64,000 bases of DNA, taken from the NCBI GenBank assembly GCA_026826555.1, contig JAKSZT010054000.1, positions 150,509 through 214,508 on the forward strand, given 5' to 3'. A program made the translations under genes and the position numbers. This DNA comes from Tolypeutes matacus. Taxonomy: Eukaryota > Chordata > Mammalia > Cingulata > Chlamyphoridae. The notes below the pieces were generated by a model. The model worked only from the letters and a program-made list of their open reading frames with translations, made no database searches and had not been told where the DNA came from. Below are positions 1-12,200 of this stretch, piece by piece. Position 1 is the stretch's first letter; the number at the start of each line of letters is the position of its first letter.

Positions 1-845
1 TTCAGATTCCCTCATTTATTGTGTGATTATCCACCCATCGTGACCATGCCCCATCCCCCAATCCTTTGAATGATTTTGTATATCTTTCATGTATATTCGG
101 ATGAACCAATCCCCACGAAACCCCCCCCAATAATCCCCCGCAGTACCCATTGTAACCCTTCTGTGATCCAAATCCTCCATGAACATTTAGTCCATAAAAT
201 AATAAAATACACTTACTAGGAAAAAGAAACAAGTGTGATAAGCGTACATGCAAGAGACAAACATAAGGAAACTCAGGGGAAAAAAAAAAAAAAGAGAGAG
301 AAGGAAAAAAAACAAATAATCAAACAAAGAACAAAACAAAATAAAATATAATTAGTGGGTTGGGACATTCAGAAAATGGGCAAAAAAGCAAAGGAAATGC
401 CTTTAAAAAAAATATATATATATATATTCATTTTTTTCCTTTCTCTTTTCTTTTTTCCCTTTTTTCCTTCCCTTTATCACTGTGTTATGGGATGTCTGGT
501 GTGACATGACACCTTCCTCCTCTCAATCCCCATTGTCTCCCAATTTTTCATTTAATTTTCAAAGAAGTTTTAGGTCACAGCAGTCACACACGGAGTGCGG
601 GAGACTCCCAGATACCAAACCACCCCCCATTCCCCACCCCATATTAACTCCGCCCCCTTTTTTTTTGGTTGTTAGCATTGTTATAACTGTTATGCAGATA
701 GCAAAATATAGCAACTAAACATTGTCAGTGATTTACAGTATAGTTTACAATTTAGATGATACTGTTTAATAATTTTGATGATATTTACCATGTCCTGTGT
801 CCATTACTGTAAGGTAATGAAAAACCTTCCCCATGACCACCAAAC
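1..845 (-). mobile_element. L1 3'UTR fragment, antisense, cut by window start
   Basis: Read on the minus strand, this stretch matches the region 58860-59660 downstream of a sense L1 ORF2: the same runs of T-rich and G-rich sequence and the same phrase ending in 'aaatgagggaatctgaa'. It has no coding content. Similarity fades near 840, which would be its 5' truncation point; its 3' end lies outside the window. The small frames found here are chance frames in low-complexity DNA. Assignment to an L1 3'UTR rests on the contiguous copy at 58051-61055. Confidence 0.75.
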
Positions 846-986
846 AAACCATTAGATCTTGACTGTTCCCTTCTACCCAGCCCCCCAGGGACCATGATAC
901 CCCCCTCTCCCAACCCATGGAATATCAAGATTCACAGTTACATGCCCTGGGGATTTGAACCAGCCCTTCCTAATCCACCCATGGAT

Positions 987-1311
987 GTTGGAGTTTTGAT
1001 GTTGGAGAGAGGGCCCCAGGAGAATAGAAGTGTCATTTGCCTGATAGTCTACAGCTGAACCTGTGGAGGAAACAGAGGAGCTGAGCCCAGAGAGAAATGC
1101 AGCTCCAGGAAGAGAGGAACCCAAGAAGCCTGAACCCTGGCAAACATTGGCAGCTGTCTTGCTCCAACACATGGCAATGGATTTTGGTGAGAGAAGAAAC
1201 TTACACTTTATGGCCTGGTAACTGTAGACTTCTACCCCAAATAAATACCCTTTATAAAGATCAACCCATTTCTGGTATTTTGCTTTAGCACCCCTTTGGC
1301 TGACTAATACA
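987..1311 (+). mobile_element. Old LTR fragment, same family as the LTRs at 31190 and 33338
   Basis: From 'ttttgatgttgg' through the polyadenylation region 'aaataaataccctttataaa' to the terminal 'ctgactaataca', this follows the 3' three quarters of the LTRs of the gag-only element at 31190-33801. It is more diverged and carries about 35 extra bases near 1050. The 5' part of the LTR, including the TATA box, is absent. It is a solo or truncated LTR with no internal region beside it. Confidence 0.75.
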
Positions 1312-2200
1312 GTGGGACAGGCAGGGGCACAGATGTGTGTAGGAGCTGGAATGTTAAATGAAAGGCTGCCTGGGTCAGGGGACAGTGGCCTTTTTACAAG
1401 AATGAAACTCTCTGTCTGCTTGCATCAGATTCCATTCTCTGGCATTTAAAAGAAATGCTATTTTTTACAGTTCTGGACTGCACATCTAATGTGTACCCTG
1501 TAACTTAACAATAAGTTTTATTTTCAGTGATTATTTGCCTGGCACCACAATGCTACTATTATTTTATGGGCAGTTTCCTTTTATGGTCATATTTGGAAAG
1601 TCTATTGATGCTCTAAAAAGATCAATTTTATGTAAAAGGATTTGCATATATAATATGATCACTTTTGAAATTCGGTTATTATATTTTTACACCTGGAGAG
1701 GTGTGTGTGCAAGGATGAGAGATCACAATACGCAAAGTATGAAACTCAGTCACTGTTAGGAACCATTATCTATATTCTTCAATGCCATGTCTTTAAACAT
1801 GTGGACATGTTGTGTTTAAAAACATACGCAAAATTCTTAAAATTAAAGTTCAAATAATGTTTAAACCTTTTTTCTTTAAAAACGGCAAAAATGAAACAAA
1901 ATGCCAACCTAACCACCCAAAAGGAACAAGCAAAATCTATTTATGAGCTTAGTAGGCATTTCATAAATATTCTTTGGTGAAAGTGCATTCAATAATTTTA
2001 CATCATTTTAAAGCTTAGTTTTACATCTTTTCATTTATGGGAAAGTTAAAATGTATTTTGGATAGGTGTTCTTTAACAAAAATGTGACTCTCAAATTTCT
2101 TTTCTGATTTGTGACATAAATTTAATTTACTTAAAACTGTTCATTTATTTTTTGCAGTAATTATTTTTTTAATTTTATTGAAATCTTTCTGTTCTGGAAA
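1312..2200. other. AT-rich intergenic stretch, nothing recognised
   Basis: AT-rich sequence between the LTR fragment and the start of duplication unit A. I see no gene, no recombination signal and no repeat family I can name. The short frames here have no coding character. Confidence 0.5.
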
Positions 2201-2797
2201 ACTATGGTTTAAATAGGTGAGTCCTCTCATCTGTGAATCAGATTGCAGTGGTGACAGGGACACTGTCATCCAAGAGACAACATCATCCAAGAGGGAGGAC
2301 CAGTAGGTCTGTCCCAGACACTTACCCACAGAGATTCTGATCTCCAATGAAACTCACTGTTCTGGGGCCCCTGTTCCATGACCAGCACCTGCTTCTGCTC
2401 CTGGGAGGGTGGCCTGCCCAGGGCTGTACCTGGCTCTGCCCATGGGGTTCAGTGTCCACTGAAAACAGTGACTTACTGAGCTGTATGTTCAGCGTGTCCT
2501 CCCACATGTCCAGGGAGGGTCCGTGTTGGCTGCACTGACTGTGCATGGATCAGCCATGTGCTCCTGACCCTGGCAGGCAGGCCTGGCTCCTCTCATGGGG
2601 CATCTTAGGGCTCCCAGGAAATGCAGGGAAAGGCAAACCCAACATGCACACAGTTCCCAGGTCTCACATAGCTCAGGTTTGCTCTTGTTCTCTTTTCCAA
2701 AGGAAGACACATTCACAGACCAAGGTTCAGCATGGAGAGAGCACCTATGTGCTGGACACAGGGAAATGGATACATTGGGCCCATTGCTCAAAAATCA
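2200..2797. other. 5' edge of IGHV duplication unit A
   Basis: GC-richer intergenic sequence. The phrase 'gacagggacactgtca' near 2257 recurs at about 41715 beside the second clan-II-like relic, so this belongs to the duplicated IGHV landscape. Around 2785 'caaaaatcagat' resembles the end of the leader relic at 17924-17970, which also sits just before a TG-rich tract. Overlapping frames of up to 106 codons occur on both strands, but none resembles a V exon or any family I recognise. Confidence 0.4.
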
Positions 2798-3008
2798 GAT
2801 ATGGTATGTGTATGTGTGTGTGGTCATGTGTGTGTATATGTGGAGGTATGCGCGTGCATGTGTGAATGTTCCCATGTTTGTGAATATGCCTGACTTTATG
2901 AGTATAATATAGGAATAGTGTGAGTGTGTGGTGTGTATGTGTGTAATTGTTTATGTGAATGTGTGATGTGTGCATGTGTGCATGTGTGTGTATGCATGTA
3001 CCTAAGAG
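2798..3008. repeat. TG-rich degenerate microsatellite
   Basis: Dense, interrupted TG/TGTA runs. A paralogous tract lies at 17975-18300 in the same relative place in unit B. The long histidine- and threonine-rich frames on the minus strand are products of this repeat, not genes. Confidence 0.85.
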
Positions 3009-3039
3009 TATGTTTGTTATTGGTATAATAGATGTTTGT

Positions 3040-5240
3040 GCAGGCTCTGAGCCCCATGGTTAAGTGCATTTTGGTGTTCTCTGATGTGGCCTGCAACTTG
3101 AGAATCCCAGAGAAGATGAGAGACTCCTTGAGAGACCCTGAGAGTCTCTGTGTTCACCATACCTGTGACTGTGTCTGAGCAGTCAGGCTCCATGGAATGG
3201 GGCCCTAGGGTTTCCATAGAATCCTATGTTTGATCCCCCTGAAAAGTACACTGGGTTGCTAAGGACAATTCACTATGTCAATAGATGGTATCACCAGCAT
3301 GTGGTACCATTAAAGAGCAGTCTGAAGCTGAGGGCACAGCTGGGTAACACTGGGCAGAATTACTGCAAGGAAAAAGCCCTGTGAGTACAACAGGAACCTC
3401 CCTGCAGGCTGGATGTTAGGCTGCAGGGGTGCTCAGGACCCACTCAATGCAGTGCCCAGCCATAGGGCAGGGGCAGGGGCAGCCATGGAGCTGCTTCCTG
3501 TCAGGTTTTGGGTTTTCCTTTTTGAAAACAGCCTAAAATAAGAGCTTAACCATGAATGTTGTTATGTCTAATAATGTTCTATTCTTTTGGGAGCATTTGC
3601 CTAGCTCAAAAAGTCAATGGGATGCACATGTAACAGGGAGTTTCTAGGTCTTATAGATGCCTTAATAGTGAGGAGCTGGAGGACAGGGGTGGTTTGTTAA
3701 TTTAGTTGACCCATAACTTTGTGAGACACTAATCACCAGATAATTGCTGCATTTTTCTATAAAGTTCAGGGTTCATTTTTTTACAATGCCTAATAATCAC
3801 CCCCCATTAACCTCAAATATCTGGACTCAGCTTTCTGTAAGTTCACCTTTCATTCTTAGTTCAAGCTCTCTACATTCTGCAGTGAAAATGAAAATCAGCC
3901 AAAAAATGTACCTTTGCCATCTCAACATGAACTCCACCAACATCTTAACTTTTCTCTCTGGTCATGGTGCTTACTTCCTGCAGCAATCTTGATCACTGGT
4001 AAACTTGAAAGGCATCATGCCTAAATATTTACCTTTTTTCTCTTTCTATTGCAGATTAGTCATTTCAGTCATTTCCTCACAGTAGCATTTAAAAATATAC
4101 TGCTTATGTCCAGGCACAACATAACTTAATAATCTCTTTAAGTGCCAGAAGTTATTTTTCCTCTTATATTTTTCCTTTCCTGGGTGCAAGCAGGCCCTGG
4201 CAACTCATGCTCACCCACAGAATAATATGCACAGCTGTTAGATTTTCTTCTCTGTGAACAAGAATTTATACCAGTTTTCCTCCAAGCCCATCAGCCACCA
4301 AACTCCAGGACACTCCATTTTGCCTCTGTGATGCTCTTTGAGACCACTTGGTGAGAAATGGGCACAGCTGATTCTGGATGTTGGAAGCCATCCTGTCTCC
4401 TTCCCTTTCCCACAGCAGGTCACCCACTTTTCCCAGCTCTTAAATAGAAGGTCCTGATTGGTCCTGTTCATCTTTCTCATCCTACTTCTGTTGACTTTCC
4501 TATTAACTACATTCAGATATGGAGGTTATTTCTTTTGTAATTCACTTGACTAATATTTACTCACCAGTATGCAGTATGCTGCATTCAAAGCTGTGTTCCT
4601 GAAATGAGAAGTTAAAATGGAATTTTAGAAAAAACTAGATCTAAGTTGGTCAATGCACATCTGGGGTCAGTGAGGCAGATGAATCTGCTCTACACCAGTC
4701 ACACAGGTGTGATATGTCAAGGACAGGACCAGAGCAGTGGTCACTTGAGCATTTGTGTGGGGCAGAGGAAAAGACTCACTTAGGTTCCCATACTCTGTCA
4801 CCCAGGGTGATGATAACACTAATAACAATGTTAATAACACTAAATAGCTCTGGACTCCTTCTCTGAAATTCACAAATAAAGGTTCTGTTGTGTTCCCTAA
4901 TTAGTATCTTGGCAGAGTGAAACCTATGGGGTAAGAGATCATCCTCAGTGTCACAGCGCAGGAGAGGATGGAAGTCCTGGGCTCTCAGCACTTACTGATT
5001 TCTAGGACCTCAGCCATGATCACAGGATTCAGTGACACAGGCCTCAGCAGGGTGGCTACCAGGTCAGGTTTCAAGGGACATGATAATTGTGCAGGGATTT
5101 TCCCTCTAGCCATTGTGAGGTTGTCCCTTCTGCAAACTCCTCACTGTGGGGATGTATTGATGTACATGTTATTTCCACCAATGTATTGAAATCATGTCCA
5201 CAGAATCTGAAGTTCACTGGAGTTGACACATAAAGCAGGA
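3040..5240. other. Duplicated IGHV intergenic block (unit A)
   Basis: No gene. 3040-4200 aligns by eye with 18310-19440 in unit B, for example 'taacactgggcaga' and 'ggaacctccctgcagg' at 3340-3415 and 18605-18670. 4200-5240 aligns with 42200-42910 in unit D, for example 'gctgcattcaa.gctgtgttcctgaaa' near 4580 and 42243, and 'ccaggattcagtgacacag' against 'cacaggattcagtgacacag'. Unit B appears to have lost the second half. The block is evidence that this cluster expanded by tandem segmental duplication. Confidence 0.7.
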
Positions 5241-5254
5241 ATTGTGTTTTTCTG

Positions 5255-5640
5255 CAGTCCATGAATGTATTCCCAGGGCAACTGTAACAATGAATCAGAA
5301 ATTTGATGGCTTAACACAAGTAAGCATATTGCCTTGCAGTTCTGGAGGATATAAATCTGAACTCTTTATGGGTGAATCCTTCCTATCTGCTCCTAGCCAT
5401 GAGTGCTTTGTCCAAAATCCTGGGCCTCCAGTTCCAAAGTCAGTCATCACATGGTATCCTCTTTGAGTCTGTCTGCCTGTGTGCAATTCTTATCTTCTTA
5501 CAAGGACAAAATCATGTTGTATTAGGCCCAATCTAGTGGAGTTTGGCCACATTTTAACTAATAACATCTTCAAAGGAAATATTTCCAAATAAGGCAGGGT
5601 AAGGAGTTAAACATAGGTTTTGGTGAGACAGAATGCAACC
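5255..5640. repeat. Ancient dispersed repeat shared by units A, B and D
   Basis: A degenerate mammalian interspersed repeat with the recurring phrases 'gatggcttaacacaa', 'cttgcagttctggaggatata' and 'tttccaaataaggca'. Copies occur at 19500-19830 and 42930-43330 in the same position relative to the V genes, so the insertion predates the unit duplication. I do not assign a family name. Confidence 0.65.
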
Positions 5641-6379
5641 CAGAGCACTGATCCCACATACTGGTGGGCTGATGGCCCTCAGCTGTCTCTATCTATAAAT
5701 CAGAGGTGGGATTATGTTCCTTAAAGTTTTACATAAGAAGAAAGTCCTGAGTGTCCTTGCATACTCAGCTAAGTACAAGGGGATAAACAGATTTAGGACC
5801 CTGCTAGGAATGATAAAAATAAACTGTATAAGAGATTGATGTGAGCAATATCAATTCTACAATAATTATTGAGAATACATTTTTTAAAAGTAATTTCATA
5901 AGAAGAAATGTTCACACATATTGAGTCAAACAAAGCAATTCTGAACTGTGACATATATTGTATTTGACCTAGTTTGTCTGAATTCCATGTGTCAGATTCA
6001 TTTAGTATGCTGCTTCAAAACATTAGAAAATCAAATAAAAATCAGCTAACAGGGGAAAAATTAATCAGATGTTTTAGTGGACAGATTACAGGCCATGTAT
6101 TTGTGTTGGATGTTTGATAAATATGTATATCCATTGGAGTAGAGGCACACTGACAATATTTCCAAAGACATCCTTGTTCCTTGGTTGCATCCACCTCCCT
6201 GACTAGCTCCTTCATGAAATTTTCATGTCCTGGAAAAAGAAATCTCGGTACTTAGTGAAGTGGGACCTAGGAAGTGGACTCTGTTCTAGAGATCAACAAG
6301 CATCCGCCTTCCAGAGGAGCCCCAGAGACAGGGAACTGCCCTGGCGCCTTTGACCTTTACATACAAAAGTTCCTCCCAC

Positions 6380-6387
6380 ATGCAAAT
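6380..6387 (+). promoter_or_regulatory. IGHV promoter octamer of V1
   Basis: A perfect ATGCAAAT about 108 bp upstream of the V1 leader ATG. This is the octamer bound by Oct-1/Oct-2 in heavy-chain V promoters. Its spacing to the leader and its conservation at V4 (39893) support a real promoter element. Confidence 0.85.
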
Positions 6388-6494
6388 TACCACTTTGGTC
6401 AACTGATGAAAGCACAGCACACATGGACTGAATTCAGGATCCTCCTCAACCCAGAAGACATTGTCTACAAGTCATGGGCCTCATACAAAGGAAC

Positions 6495-6933
6495 ATGAAA
6501 CCCTTGTGGTACTTCTTTTTTCTGGTGGCAGCCCCCAGATGTGAGTGTCTCAGGATTCAGACATGAAGGTAATAGGGATGCTGCCTCTGAGCACAGGACT
6601 CACTTTGGTTCTCTTGTCCTCAGGTGTCCTGTCCTAGGTGCAGCTGCAGGAGTCAGGCCCAGGACTGGTGAAGCCCTCCCAGACCCTGTTCCTCACCTGC
6701 TCTGTCTCTGGAGTCTCCATCACAACCAGTCCTTACTGCTGGGAATGGATCTGTCAGATCCCAGGGAAGGGGCTGCAATGGTTGTCAAGGATATGGTATG
6801 ATGGCAGCACTTACTACAATCCATCCCTCAAGAGCCAACTCTCCACCATGAGAGACACATCCAAGAACCAGGTGTCTATGCAGCTGAGCTCTGTGACTGC
6901 TGAGGACACAGCTGTGTATTACTGTGCAAGATA
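6495..6933 (+). pseudogene. V1: IGHV4-like variable gene, one nonsense codon
   Basis: A variable gene segment, which would supply the V part of the heavy-chain antigen-binding domain after V(D)J joining. The leader exon 6495-6540 starts MKPLWYFFFLVAAPR and ends with a GTGAGT donor. The acceptor is at 6621-6623. Exon 2 (6624-6933) carries a subgroup-4-like framework: [15 protein letters not shown], first Cys, FR2 [12 protein letters not shown]3 NPSLKS and [11 protein letters not shown] with the second Cys. The sole disruption I see is TAG at 6635-6637, where the mature domain normally begins with Gln CAG; this is a C-to-T change. Two extra cysteines occur, in CDR1 (PYCW) and at the Arg of the usual FR2 WIRQ. 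Octamer, splice sites and RSS are all intact. As read it is a pseudogene; a sequencing error or allele with CAG would restore the frame, though the extra cysteines may still harm folding. Confidence 0.9.
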
Positions 6934-6972
6934 CACAGTGATGGGAAGTCATTGTAAGCCTAGACACAAACC
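6934..6972 (+). promoter_or_regulatory. V1 recombination signal sequence (23-RSS)
   Basis: Heptamer CACAGTG (6934-6940), 23 bp spacer, nonamer ACACAAACC (6964-6972), directly after the V1 coding end. The heptamer is consensus and the nonamer has one change from ACAAAAACC. It should be competent for RAG recognition, so V1 could still rearrange despite its stop codon. Confidence 0.92.
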
Positions 6973-7440
6973 TCCCCATGCAGGAGGGGGCTGAGCTGCA
7001 GGGGGCACTGTGGCCCACTCACAGCACAGACTCAGTTTCAAGGATGATTTAGAGAAACTGCAGATTCCTATACTAATATAGGGTTTAAACTTCTTGCTTA
7101 AAAGCATTGAATCCCTAGGGATTCTCCACTACATCTGTTCTAAGTAATGTCCTTATGTTTCTGAGTTTAAAACAAAGAAAATATATTTGCAATGGTATTA
7201 TATATTATATGATATTTTATACAATGTATATTTAGCAATTGTCTTTATTTGATTCTTTTCTATTAGAATGGAAGTATGAAAAAACTTTCATTCAACTAAC
7301 ACTCTGACACTGTGAAGTTAATACTCAGGATTTAATTCTATGTCCTGGATGTGCCCAGGTAAAATATATTAATAACAATAATAAAATGAATTTGCATGAT
7401 GGTTTAATCAACATTGGAACAGATTATTTTATAGTAGAAT
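6973..7440. other. 3' flank of V1
   Basis: AT-rich sequence homologous to the flanks after V3 (21180-21640) and V5 (44200-44570), for example 'ttaaaagcattgaatccctaggga' against 'ttaaaagcatttaatcactaagga'. No gene. The flank is interrupted at about 7440 by the 3' end of the antisense L1. Confidence 0.65.
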
Positions 7441-9289
7441 GTTTTTTAATATATTTTTTATTTTTTTATTTAGATTACATAAATATTACATAATATAGGA
7501 ATTCCCACATGCCCCACTCCCCATACCTCCCACATTTTCCCACATAAAGAACATCCTTCATTAGTGTGGTATACTCAATGCAATTAATAAACACATTTTT
7601 GGGCATTGCCATTGAGTATGGATTATAGTTTGCATTGTAGTTTACACTTTCTCCCACACAATTCTGTAGGTTTTGGGAAGATATATAATGGCCTATATCT
7701 GTCACTGCTTTGTCATTCAAGATGAATCCCAAATTCCCAAAAATGGCCCTATGTTACACCTGTATTTCTGTCTCATTGCCCTCAGAGTTTCCAGTGGCAA
7801 TAGCCTCCACATCAATGTAATTTCTTCCATTGTTAAAATCACAGTAAGTATGTAGTAGAATACCAATAAGTCCAATCTAATCCATAGATCATTCACCAAT
7901 CCTGAGGATTCTGGGATGGTGATGTCCACTCCACCTCTAATTGAGAGGGGGCTTCAATCCTATACAGCTAATGGATCAGACTCTCTTCCTGGCAGTTGTA
8001 AGCTCTCTTGATTCATTGGTATGGTGGTTGTCCATCTCTCCTCCTCGTTAGTTGTCCTGGGTTAGTCCAATGAACTGTTGAATAGGTGTTGCAACTCTGC
8101 TGAGGCTCAGGGCCCAGCTGGCACATAGACATCCCAAAAGTTTAAGTCTTTGGATGTATATCTATCAACTCCAGCACCTATTATAGGTTAAAATAGAAGG
8201 GACAGGTGAGCCATATGTAGGGAAATCATAACTGAGTCCATCTCTGTCACACTCAGGAGCACAAACTCCAAAGTAGGGTCCACTTGCAGCGTGCAAAAAT
8301 CTGGAGCTATCTGCCCTGACCATAGGACCTGGGTGTCTCTAGAATCCTCAGGAACCCCACTATTTGAGGTAGTATGTACTTTGACAGTCTATGGGGGCCA
8401 GCTGAGATGTGCATAAATGTTACTTCTGGGATGACCTCCCAATTCACTTTGAAGTCACATAAACTCATTTGTCTTTACCTTTTCCTCCTTTTATTTGAGG
8501 AGTTTCTCCAGGTGCATTGTTAGTTGGTGCTTGGTAGTAATCCCTTGGTGCCAGGAGGGTCATCCCCGGGAGACATATCCCATGCTGTGGGAAAGGTAAT
8601 GCATTTATATGATGAGTTTGGCTTAGAGAGAGGCCACATTTGAGCAACAAGGAGGCTCTAAGGAGGTAACTCCTATGCACGCTACAACACCAAGCTGTTT
8701 CAATTTCAAGAGCAAAGGCTAATAAGCATAATCATCAATTTCAAGGGCCCATCAATGGACCACCCTCCTTCACTAGTCATTGCCCCTGTACTTGGGAGAT
8801 TGTTGTTGTTCCATTAGGGAATGTGGCAGAGCTCTCGAGGATGAGAATTCAATAATCTTTCTGTTGTGAGACTCTCCACCCACTGTGACAATGCCCCATG
8901 AACATTTGAAAACATTTATATATCTTATATGTATGCCCAGGTGAACTTACTCCCATATATCCCCCATCATTGACACCCCACTCCAATGATTCTCCCATGC
9001 CCCAGTTGTAACCCTTCTATGATCCAAAACTTCTTCAAAAATGAAGCTAATAAAATAGCCTAATACAATTAATAGGAAAAGGAAATAATAATTATAGGTT
9101 TAAATATAAAAAATAAAATACATAAAACTTAAAAAAAAACTAAAACTAAAATAAAATTTAAAAATTGGCATATTAAAAGTTAATGAAAATTACTTAAAAT
9201 TTTTTAATATTTTGCCTTTCATCACTAATATATGTTGTCCTGTATGTACAGTAACATTTTCTTCTATTTATTCCTCAGTGTCTTAATTA
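7441..9289 (-). mobile_element. 3'UTR of L1-A
   Basis: Non-coding. On the minus strand it parallels 59230-61050 over its whole length, including 'aatgtggcctctctctaagccaaactca', the segment around 'ggtggagtggacatcaccatccca', and the terminal 'gtaatatttatgtaatct' plus A-rich tail. Shorter copies of the same 3' end occur at 21641-22198, 36395-37345 and 41787-42185. Confidence 0.75.
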
Positions 9290-12200
9290 AAATTAAAGTT
9301 TTTAATTTTGATGAGATCCCATTTATCTATTTTTTCTCTTGCTGCTTGTGCTTTGGCTGTGAAGTTCATGAAACCATTTCTTATTACAAGGTCCTGTAGA
9401 TGCTTCCCTACATTATCTTCCAAGGTCTTTATGGTTTTGGCTCTTATATTTCGATCTTTGATCCATCTTAAGTTGATTTTTGTATAAGATGTGAGATGGT
9501 ATTCTTCTCTCATTCTTTTGGATATGGATATGAATATCCATTTCTCCAAGCACCACTTGTTAAAGAGGCCATTCTCTCCCAACTGAGTGGGCTTAGTGGC
9601 CTTGTCAAATATCAGATAACTGTATATGCGAGGATCTATACCAGAACTCTCAATTTGGTTGCATTGGTCAGTAGGTCTATCATTATGCCAATACCACGCA
9701 GTTTTGATCACTGTAGCTTTGTAGTATGTTTTAAAGTCAGGTAGTGTGATACCTCCAACTTCATTTTTCTTTTTCAATATGTCTTTGGCAATTCGGGGCC
9801 CCTTGCCTCTCCAAATATATTTTGTGGTCATTTTTCCAGTTCCTTAAAAATTACACTGTTGACTTTTATTGGGATTGCATTAAATCTGTAGATTAGTTTG
9901 GGTAGGATAGACATCTTGATGATGTTTAGTCTTCCTATCCATGAACAGGGAATATTTTTCCATTTATTTAAGTATTCTTTGATTTCCTTTAACAGTGTTG
10001 TGTAGTTTTCTGTATATAAGTCCTTTACATCTTTAGTTAAATTTATTCCTAGGTATTTGATTCTTTTAGTTACTATTGTAAATGGTATTTTTTTTTCCTG
10101 ACTTCCTCCTCATTTTGCTTGTTATTGGTGTATAGAAATGCTACTGATTTTTGACCATTGATCTTATACCCTGCAACATTACTGAACTCCTTTATAAGTT
10201 CTAGAGGCCTTGTTGTAGATTTCTCAGGGCTTTCTATGTATAAGATCATGTCATCTGCAAATAATGAAATTTTTACTTCTTCTTTTCCAATCTGGATGCC
10301 TTTTATGTCCTTTTCTTGTGTCGGTGCTCACACAAGTACTTCTAAGACAATGTTAAATAGGAATGGTTATAGTGGGCATCCTTGTCTAGTTCCCCTTCTC
10401 AGAGGGAAGGCATTTAGGATTTCACCCTTGAAAATGATGTTAGCTTTCGATTTTCATATATACACCTTATCATATTCGGAAAGTTTCCATCTATTCCTAT
10501 CTTTTGTAGTGTTTTTATGAGGAAAGTGTGCTGTATTTAGTCGAATACTTTTTCTGCATCTATAGAGATGATCATGTGATTTTTTTCTTTAAGTCTGTTT
10601 ATGTGGTGTATTACAGTGATTGATTTTCTTATATTGAACCATCCTTGCATACCTGGGATGAAACCCAATTGGTCATGGTGTATAATCCTTTTGATATGTT
10701 GTTGAATGCAATTAGCAAGTATTTTGTTAAGGATTTTAGCATCTAGGTTCATTAGAGAAATTGGTCTGTAATTTTCCTTTCTTGTGGTATCTTTATTTGT
10801 TTTTTGTACCAGGGTAATGTTGGCATCATAGAATGAGTTAGGCAATATTCCTTCTACTTCTATTTTTTGGAAGAGCTTAAGCAGAATTGGTATTAGCTCT
10901 TTCCAGAATGCTTGGTAGAATTCAGCTGTGAAGCCATCTGGTCCTCGGCTCTTCTTAGTTGGGATGTTCTTGATGACTGAGTCTATGCCTTTTCTTGTAA
11001 TTTTACTGTTGCGTTCATCCATTTCTACTTTCATCAATGTAGGCTGTTTGTGGGTTTCTAGAAACTTGTCCATTTCCTCTAAATTATCATTCTTGTTGGC
11101 ATATACTTTTTCAAAGTATCCTCTTATGATACTCTTTATTTCTGTAGGGTCAGTACTGATATCTCCTTGCTCATTTCTTATTTTATGTATTTCCATCTGT
11201 TCTCTCTTTTTCTTTGTTAGTCTGGCTAAGGGTTTGTCAATTTTATTGATATCTCGAAGAACCAGCTTTTGGTTTTGTTTATCGTTTCCAGTGCTTTCTT
11301 ATTCTCTATTTCATTTAGTTCTGCTCTAATCTTTGTTATTTCCTTCTTTCTACTTCCTTTAGATTTAGTTTGTTGTTGTTTTTCCAATTCCTCCAAGTGT
11401 GCAGTTAGGTCTTCAATTTTAGCTCTTTCTTCTTTTTTAATATATGAATTTATGGCTATGAACTTCCCTCTCAGGACTGCTTTCACTGCATCCCATAGGT
11501 TTTGATATGTTGTGTTGTCCTTTTCATTAGTTCCAAGGTAGTTACTGATTTCTTTTGAGATTTCCTCTTTGACCCACTGTTTTCTAAGAGTATGTTGTTT
11601 AAACTTCCATATCCTTGTGCCTAACCTGTTTCTCTGGCCCTTACTGACTTCCAATTTCATTCCGTTGTGGTCAGAGAAATTACTTTGTATAATCTCAATC
11701 TTTCTGAATTCATTGAGAGTTGTTCTGTGGCCTAGCATGTGGTCTATTTTGGAATATGTTTCATGTGCACTCGAGAAGAATGTAAATCCCACTGTATTTG
11801 GGTGTAGTGTTTTGTATATGTCTATTAAGTCCAGGTCTTCCAATGTGTTGTTGAGTGCCTTAGTTTCTTTATTGATTCTCTGTCTAGATGTTCTGTCTAA
11901 TGATGATAGTGGTGTGTCGAAGTCCCCTGCTATAATTGTAGAGGCATTTATTTCTCCTTTTAGTTTTTCCAGAGTTTGCCGCACATATTTTGAGGCACCC
12001 CAATTAGGTGCGTAAATGTTGATCATTGTTCTCTCTTCCTGAGAGATTACTCCTTTTACTAATATGTAGTGTGCATCTTTTTCTCTTACAATAGTTTTGC
12101 TTTTAAAGTCTATTTTGTCTGATATTAGAGTAGCTACTCCTGCCCTTTCTTGGATATTGTTAGCTTGTATATTGTTTTCTAGCCATTCACTTTCAGCCTC

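Noticed and set aside
2322..2912. Several overlapping frames of 70-106 codons on both strands
   Set aside because: No V, C or other domain pattern, and frames overlap on both strands in GC-richer intergenic DNA.
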